Source: an uncultured Centipeda sp. (GTDB lineage Bacteria > Bacillota > Negativicutes > Selenomonadales > Selenomonadaceae). Taken from it: a stretch of DNA of 8,713 nucleotides. Shown here piece by piece: positions 1 to 5,800 of this stretch. The stretch's first letter is position 1, and every line of letters begins with the position of its first letter. The DNA is taken from the NCBI GenBank assembly GCA_937925565.1, contig CALALM010000340.1:1-8713 (forward strand). The letters are read 5' to 3'. The notes under the pieces are model-generated. The model did no database searches, was not told the origin of the DNA, and worked only from the letters and a program-made list of their open reading frames with translations. The position numbers were made by a program, and so were the translations under genes.

Positions 1-213
1 TTTGGCTATGCGTCCGGTTTGCCTTCTTGTTCGGACGAAAAAATCTACGCCAATCGGACGGACTTCATTTTATCAGTGATTCCTTTGCACGCGATTTTGT
101 TGCAGCGCGCACAAATCAGGAGGCTGTTTCCTATATAAAGGAAATTTGTATTTATCACATTCATTTTTTGATAAATTTTTCACAAAAAAAGAAGGAAATC
201 ATTAGAAACGTTG
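1..213. other. Upstream intergenic region, AT-rich, no convincing gene
   Basis: No gene could be supported here. One plus frame is open from base 1 to a stop at 136-138, so the end of an upstream gene is possible, but the translation is not recognisable. Another frame, 27-245, begins with TTG, lacks a Shine-Dalgarno site and runs through the promoter. The region does contain inverted repeats: CGTCCG/CGGACG (11-16 and 32-37), TTTCCT/AGGAAA (127-132 and 139-144) and ATTTATCA/TGATAAAT (150-157 and 169-176). A/T tracts at 164-190 lie upstream of the -35 box, where UP-like sequences often sit. None of the hairpins is followed by a T-run on the plus strand, so no terminator is called. Confidence 0.6.
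150..176. promoter_or_regulatory. Candidate operator: 8-bp perfect inverted repeat
   Basis: ATTTATCA (150-157) and TGATAAAT (169-176) are perfect reverse complements separated by 11 bp. The half-site centres are 19 bp apart, close to two helical turns, which suits a dimeric regulator. The site ends 37 bp before the -35 box, a usual position for an activator or an upstream operator. No regulator is recognised, and AT-rich DNA produces such repeats by chance. Confidence 0.3.
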
Positions 214-241
214 TTGACAATGACAATAGTTCTCATATAGT
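214..241 (+). promoter_or_regulatory. Sigma70-type promoter of the autotransporter-like gene
   Basis: The -35 box TTGACA (214-219) matches the consensus exactly. A 16-bp spacer follows, then the -10 box TATAGT (236-241), which matches at five of six positions. Transcription should start near 248-249 and give a leader of about 94 nucleotides. The A/T-rich stretch just upstream (164-190) could act as an UP element. No other promoter of similar quality lies between here and the gene, so constitutive, fairly strong expression is the simplest inference. Confidence 0.75.
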
Positions 242-276
242 ATAAGGAAATATGTAATGAATCTCAATCTGTGGTT

Positions 277-316
277 GGGATATGCAAGAGTATTCCTGTG
301 ATGGAATCAAAATCCC
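277..316 (+). promoter_or_regulatory. Possible two-tier stem-loop in the 5' leader
   Basis: An outer pair GGGAT (277-281) / ATCCC (312-316) encloses an inner pair ATTCC (292-296) / GGAAT (303-307) with a six-base loop. It lies inside the predicted transcript and ends 15 bases before the Shine-Dalgarno site, so it could affect message stability or translation. Each stem is only five base pairs, and no known riboswitch or leader family was recognised. Confidence 0.3.
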
Positions 317-331
317 TTGTATAAGCATTAG

Positions 332-337
332 AGGAGG
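332..337 (+). promoter_or_regulatory. Strong Shine-Dalgarno site
   Basis: AGGAGG ends five bases before the ATG at 343. It is a near-perfect anti-16S match and fixes the start codon; the next residues read as a Sec signal peptide, which agrees with this start. Confidence 0.92.
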
Positions 338-342
338 CGCAC

Positions 343-447
343 ATGTTCAACGGATTGAAGGCACAGCGACGGCTGGCACTGTATGTTGCATTGGGGTTAT
401 CTGCGGGTAGCTGCACTTTTTTGGATGCATCGACGGTGTACGCGGCG
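343..447 (+). other. Sec signal peptide
   Basis: Residues 1-35 have a charged start (Lys6, Arg9, Arg10), a hydrophobic core LALYVALGL (11-19), and a cleavage region with VYA/A. Signal peptidase I would cut after Ala34 or Ala35, leaving a mature chain starting near AHDY or HDY. Cys24 is the only cysteine in the protein within the window. The context AGSC lacks the Leu/Val/Ile expected at -3 of a lipobox, so a lipoprotein is unlikely. Confidence 0.85.
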
Positions 448-2820
448 CATGACTACACAGAGACGGCTACAAGCATCAGTGGGCTTGAGGGTACGGACAA
501 GACGCACTCGATGAGTGATAACAATATCACGATCGGGACGCCGGGCACGCCCAATGTTCCGTTCAGTACGTATGGCAGGATTTCCGGCGGTGGCAAGAAG
601 AATGCGACAGAGGATGTCAGCAACAACACGCTGACGATTCACGGACTGCAGGTTAGCAATGGCGGTGGCTTTAGCATCATTTACGGCGGCATCAGCGGCA
701 CGGGTGCAGTCACAAATAATAAAGTATTCTTCAATAACGGGCTGTCGAAGGATCCTATCTATGGCGGCTTTAATGGCGCGTCCGCGACAAAGGCTGTCAC
801 GGGCAACGTGGCCACAGTCGCGGGCGGCACCGTGGAGGGTGATGCCTTTGGCGGCTATACGACGGGCAAGGGCGCTGTTACGGGCAACTCCGTCACGATC
901 AAGGGCGGCACTCTCGGGGATGAGGCTGCGGGCGGCGTCATTAACAACTCGGCGAGCAGCGCAAATGCCTCCGACAATACGCTGACGATTTCGGGCGGCG
1001 CGTTTACGAAAAGTGGAGGCACGAATGTCTTTGGTGCGTATTCCGATGGGTCAGGCAAGACGACGGGCAATACGGTCAACCTCGGTGATGGTACAAATCC
1101 TATGGCAACGGGGACAGACCTCACGCGCGTAAGAATCTACGGCGGCAACAAGACAAATGATGTCACAGGCAATAAACTCAATGTCAATGCCTCCGGTATC
1201 GAGGTCAGGACGGCGCGGAACTTCGAGAAGTACAACTTTAACCTCACGACAGGTGTCACCGCCGGTTCGACCATGCTCAAGATGACGGACAGCGGCGGCT
1301 TCGGCTCGACACCCGATGTACAGTGGAGCAATATCACGCTGAATGCCGAGGGCTGGAATGGCGATACGACGAAGTATGGCCGCCTTGGCACAATGGAACT
1401 GCTTCGTGTGACCAGCGGCGCTGATCTGAAAATCTTTAACAGCACAGTGCTCGACCGCAAGGCGACGAGTGGTGACTTCGAGTATCATATGTATACGGAT
1501 GTGGCAACGCCTCCGTTCTTCGGATACAATATGGTGAACTACGTCCGTGCCGACATCGACCGCTTCCAAAACGCCGACGCAACTGCCGACAGCGTCACAG
1601 GCACGGCGGTCTACGGCGGCTATTCGAGTCTCGGCAATACGACGACGAACAACAAGCTCAAGATCACGAATACGAACAACACGAATCTGAGTGTCTACGG
1701 CGGCTACACGGCGGGCGCGGGCGATTCGACGAACAACCATGTCACGATTACGGCGACGGGCAAGGTAAAGGCGGCGTACGGCGGCTATGCGACGGCGGCA
1801 GACAGCAAGGCAGAGGGCAATACCGTCACCGTCGAGACGGGCGGCTGGGTGGACAACAACTCGTACGCCGGTTGGGCAAAGGGCGCTGTGAACCGCAATA
1901 TCTTCACGGTCAAGGGACATGCCGACTGGTCGGCCTACGGCGGCAAGCTGGACGGCAGCGGCACGGCTGAGGGCAACGAGGTCCGCGTCGAGGGCGGCAT
2001 GGTGAAGGGCTATGCCATTGGTGCGACCGGAGGAGCCAATTCAACTGTGACCGGAAACAAGGTCACGGTTACGGGTGGTACGGTCAAGAAAAACATCTCC
2101 GGTGGACAGTCCTCGGGGGCAAACGGAAAGGCGACAGGGAATATTGTCGCCATCACGAACGGAAGTACCGTCGAGGGCATCGTCAACGGCGGACATATGA
2201 CGGGCGACGGAACTGCCTCGGACAATGAGATCACGATCTCGGGCAGTACGATCAAGCAGTCTGTCAACGGTGGCTACAGCAGTGCAAGCGGCACGGTGAC
2301 CGGGAACAAGGTTACGGTATCGGACAGCAGTACCCTTGAGGGAGGAGTGTACGGCGGCTATGCGGATACCGCCGGCACGGTGACGGGGAATATCGTCAAT
2401 ATCTCGGACGGTACGTTCCAAAAGCGCGTGTACGGCGGCTATTCAGATAAGTCCGGCACGGTGACGGGCAACAAGGTCACGATTACGGGCGGCACGTTCC
2501 AAGACCTCGTCTATGGCAGTGCGGGCGGCGATACCTCCGGTACAGGAACGTTTACGGTGAACAACAATACTGTTACGATTGCGGGTGGTACGTTCAAAAG
2601 AATATTTACGGCGCATATTCGTGGAAGCCGGACGGTACGACGGAGAACAACACAGTCAATCTCGGCGACGACACGCATACGGATCTCTCGGGCACGACGC
2701 TCTCGGCGAGCAACATCTACGGCGGCAACATGGCGGCAACGGGCAATACGCTCAGCATCGACGCCAAGAATGTTGCGGCAAAGTCCGTCAACAAATTCGA
2801 GAACTACAAGTTCAAGCTGA
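343..2820 (+). CDS. N-terminal fragment of the repeat adhesin as read (825 aa, shifted tail)
   Basis: The frame starts at the ATG with the strong ribosome site and reads signal peptide, solenoid block B0, spacer S1 and most of block B1. Residues 1-751 are genuine repeat protein. Residues 752-825 are out of frame: Arg/Ser/Thr-rich, without YGG or TGN motifs, and ending at the TGA at 2818-2820. The shift follows TTC at 2593-2595. Two preceding repeats have TTC-CAA at the same place (2416-2421 and 2494-2499), whereas here TTC is followed directly by AAAAG. As written, the product would be exported without a downstream membrane anchor, so it would probably be lost from the cell or degraded. Confidence 0.85.
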   Translation: MFNGLKAQRRLALYVALGLSAGSCTFLDASTVYAAHDYTETATSISGLEGTDKTHSMSDNNITIGTPGTPNVPFSTYGRISGGGKKNATEDVSNNTLTIHGLQVSNGGGFSIIYGGISGTGAVTNNKVFFNNGLSKDPIYGGFNGASATKAVTGNVATVAGGTVEGDAFGGYTTGKGAVTGNSVTIKGGTLGDEAAGGVINNSASSANASDNTLTISGGAFTKSGGTNVFGAYSDGSGKTTGNTVNLGDGTNPMATGTDLTRVRIYGGNKTNDVTGNKLNVNASGIEVRTARNFEKYNFNLTTGVTAGSTMLKMTDSGGFGSTPDVQWSNITLNAEGWNGDTTKYGRLGTMELLRVTSGADLKIFNSTVLDRKATSGDFEYHMYTDVATPPFFGYNMVNYVRADIDRFQNADATADSVTGTAVYGGYSSLGNTTTNNKLKITNTNNTNLSVYGGYTAGAGDSTNNHVTITATGKVKAAYGGYATAADSKAEGNTVTVETGGWVDNNSYAGWAKGAVNRNIFTVKGHADWSAYGGKLDGSGTAEGNEVRVEGGMVKGYAIGATGGANSTVTGNKVTVTGGTVKKNISGGQSSGANGKATGNIVAITNGSTVEGIVNGGHMTGDGTASDNEITISGSTIKQSVNGGYSSASGTVTGNKVTVSDSSTLEGGVYGGYADTAGTVTGNIVNISDGTFQKRVYGGYSDKSGTVTGNKVTITGGTFQDLVYGSAGGDTSGTGTFTVNNNTVTIAGGTFKRIFTAHIRGSRTVRRRTTQSISATTRIRISRARRSRRATSTAATWRQRAIRSASTPRMLRQSPSTNSRTTSSS
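448..1218 (+). repeat. Solenoid block B0 (about 258 aa)
   Basis: First solenoid region, with about seven YGG-type turns (for example YGGISG, YGGFNG, FGGYTT, FGAYSD, YGGNKT). It closes with a cap seen in most blocks: TGNTVNLGDG at about 1060-1089, then IYGGN and DVTGNKLNV. The first 50 or so residues are less regular and may form an N-terminal solenoid cap. Confidence 0.7.
1219..1611 (+). repeat. Spacer module S1 (131 aa)
   Basis: Starts NFEKYNFNL and contains the shared landmarks GSTML, QWSNITLN, MELLRV and DRFQN. It is the most divergent complete copy in its second half: in place of the TDTxT segment it carries VATPPFFGYNMVNY (about 1501-1542), an aromatic stretch absent from the other spacers. 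Confidence 0.7.
1612..2792 (+). repeat. Solenoid block B1 (394 aa once frame restored), the longest
   Basis: About 14 YGG-type turns. The stretch 2044-2595 is the clearest short tandem array in the gene, with units of 27-30 residues (81-90 nt) of the form TGNxVxIxGGTxxxxVYGGYSxxxGTV. The single-base deletion falls in the last unit of this array. The block ends with ENNTVNLGDD, IYGGN and TGNTLSI, equivalent to the cap of B0. Confidence 0.78.
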
Positions 2821-5800
2821 ACAGCGCGACTGCGTTCGGTGATACGATGCTGACCGTCACGGATGCGGGTGACTTCACGGGCGCGGGCGTTGCCTTCGGC
2901 AAGCTCACTGTCGATCGGATGTCTCTTTCGGATGTCTCGAGTCTGCATGGCATTCAGCGCATTACCCTCCTGAAGCGCAGCAATGCCGCCGATACGCTGA
3001 AGCTCCGGGACTATGAGGCAACGGAGAATGGCACGGCGACCGAGACGCATGAGTTTGGTCTCATGACGGATACGGATACAGACGAAGCAAATGCCGTATT
3101 GTTCGAGGTTAGCCGGTTCAAGGGCAGCGAGATCGCGTATGACGGCACGACAGAGACGTATGCGGGTGCATACGGCAAGGAGCTCTATGGCGGACTTTCG
3201 CGCTATGGTCATACGACGACGGGCAACACGCTGACGGTCACGGGACTTCGCGGCACGGACGATCCGCAGTACGCCTTCGGCGGCATTAATAAGGGTGCGA
3301 CGGGCGATGTCAAAAACAATACGCTGAACATCGACCTTGCGAATGCCGGCGATACGATCGATGAGGTGTATGCGGGCGAGGCGGAGAATGCAAACAATGC
3401 GGGCGAGGTCTCGGGCAACATCGCCAATATGAAGAAGGGGACGGTCAACAAGCTCTATGGCGGTCACACCTTTGGCACGGGTGCGGTCAAGGACAACACC
3501 GTCAATTTCTCGGGCGGCACAGCGACGGACTATGTCGCGGGCGCTTATGTGGACAATACCGCGAACGCCGCCGATATTACGGGCAACAAGGTCGTCTTTA
3601 CCGGCGGAACCGCCGTCGCTGTTGAGGGCGGCGCGGGCAAAGGTGCGGGCGCACTCAAGAACAATACGGTCACATTCAGCGGCGCAGGCAGTACGGCGGA
3701 CACGCTGCGCGGCGCAAATTCCGAGGGGCAAGGGCTTGTCGAGGAGAACAGTGTCGCGATCTCGGGCGGCACGGTGGCGCATGCCTACGGTGCGGTCACG
3801 GACGGAACGGGCGAGGCAAAGAAGAATTTCGTCACCATTACGGACGGCACGGTAAACACTGAGATTGCGGGCGGTGTCGGCTACAAGGCGACATCGAACA
3901 GTGTCACGATCTCGGGCGGCACCGTCGGCGGGGATATCTACGGCGGCAGGTCGGCAGGTCCCGGCAGCAGCGCCTCGGGCAACACCGTGAACCTCGGTGC
4001 AGAGGACGGCACCTACACGGCGGACCTCACACATGCGGCACTCCACGGCGACAATGATGCCGGTACGGGGGCGACGCTCAATGTCCGTGCGAAGAACATT
4101 ACGACAAAGTCTGCCGACAAATTTGCGAACTACAAGTTCCGTCTGAATGACGATATCGCGCAGAACGGTGGCTCGATGCTGATGTTGACCGAGAATAATG
4201 GATTCAACGGCGGCAATCAGTTCGATTGGACGAAGCTCGATGTCGATACGACGGGGCTCTCGGGCAGTACGGTCATCGGCAACGCGACACTCCTCACGGG
4301 GACGACAAACGGGCTGAAGTTCTCGAATTATGCGGGACGTAATAAGACAACCGCTGCGACAAACGGTGACTACGAGACGGCACTGCGCACGGACACGAAC
4401 ACGGATACGGCGACAAAGGTCATCCTCGACTACAACCGCTTCCAAAACAATACCAATGCGACGTATGACGGATCGACCCCGGCGACAACGCTGCCGGACG
4501 GCACGACCGAAATCTACGGCGGTATTTCCTATGCGGGCAATACCACCACGAACAACCATCTGACAGTGACGGGCGTGCAGGGGAATCTGACCTCGGCTTA
4601 CGGTGGTAAGACGGCAGGTGCAAGGGGCGATGCCACAGGGAACAGTGTGACGGTCGAGCAGACGGGCACAGGGGCAATCTCCAACGTTATCGGCGGGTCC
4701 ACTTCCTCGCAGGAGGCAACGGCAAAGGCAGAGGACAATACCGTCACGATCAAGGACGGTACATTTGGCGCAGTCTATGGCGGATATGTCACGCATGCCG
4801 CAAATGCGACGGACAATCATGTCCGGATCGAGGGCGGCACGGTGCAGAATGCCGTTGTCGGCGGCGGCGGTACAAGTACGGCGACGGGCAGTATGTCGGA
4901 CAACAGTGTCACCATCACGGGCGGCACGGTCACGGGCTATGTGATCGGCGGTGATGCGCGCGTACTGACAAGCACGTCCAACAAGAATGTCATCAACCTT
5001 GGCGACAATGCGGGGACTTTTGCGGCGAACCTTTCGGGTGCGCAGCTCTGGGGGACAAGCTATAATGGTAACGTCCTCGCGAATGATGACGCAAAGCTTG
5101 CGGACAATACGCTGAACATCAAGGCGAAGAACAGCGCAGAGGTCGCAAAGGTGCGCAATGTGCAGAAGTTCAATTTCCTCCTGCACGATGATACGACAAA
5201 GACCGCGCCGCTGCTGACCATCGCGGATGCGGACGGATTCGGCAAGGTTTCCGCCGATAACTCCGATGTCAAGGTGGCATGGGCAAACGTCACGGCTGAC
5301 CCGTCACGGATCACAACGGCGGTAGATGCGGCGACGGTGCAGGGGAAGAATACCTATACCCTGATGCGCGGCGCGAACAACGCACTGAAGTTCAGCGACT
5401 ACGCCGCACGCTACGATACGCACGGCGGTGTCTATGAGACGGGACTGCGCACGGACACGGGCACGAATACGGCGACCGAGGTGCTCTACGAGGTCAACCG
5501 CTTCAAGGACGGTCGCGTCACCTATACAGCGGCATCGGCAGGCGATGCGTTCGGCGGTTACTCCGCATTCGGCAACAAGACTGAGGGCAACAAGCTGACG
5601 ATCGAGGGCGTGACAGGGGCGCTTGCCGCAGCGTATGGTGCGCAGACCGCAGGAACTGCAGGCGACTCCGTGGGGAACGCGGTGACACTCGTGGGAACGG
5701 GCACAGGCGCGGTCACGAATGTCTACGGCGGCGCGATTACGAACGCGGCAAACACCGGCGATGTGACGGGCAATACGGTGACGCTCACGGGCGGCACGGT

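Noticed and set aside
11..37. CGTCCG/CGGACG hairpin as a terminator
   Set aside because: Six base pairs with a 15-base loop, followed by A's rather than T's on the plus strand.
27..245. 72-aa plus-strand reading frame
   Set aside because: TTG start without Shine-Dalgarno, unremarkable translation, and it runs through the -35 and -10 boxes.
257..301. 14-codon leader peptide (MNLNLWLGYARVFL) with AAGGA upstream
   Set aside because: The predicted transcription start (about 248-249) removes its ribosome site at 244-248. It would count only if transcription starts further upstream.
403..416. Lipoprotein signal around Cys24 (LSAGSC)
   Set aside because: The -3 position is Ala rather than Leu/Val/Ile, and a better signal peptidase I site (VYA/A) follows ten residues later.
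1051..1920. 289-aa minus-strand reading frame
   Set aside because: Same mirror effect over B0, S1 and B1; no plausible ribosome site or recognisable protein.
2044..2595. CRISPR array or intergenic tandem repeat
   Set aside because: The 81-90 nt units are coding, degenerate at the DNA level and conserved as protein; there is no constant repeat with unique spacers.
2593..2601. Programmed -1 frameshift at TTCAAAAGA
   Set aside because: Not a classic X-XXY-YYZ slippery heptamer; re-pairing in the -1 frame is poor. Simple comparison with neighbouring repeats shows one missing C.
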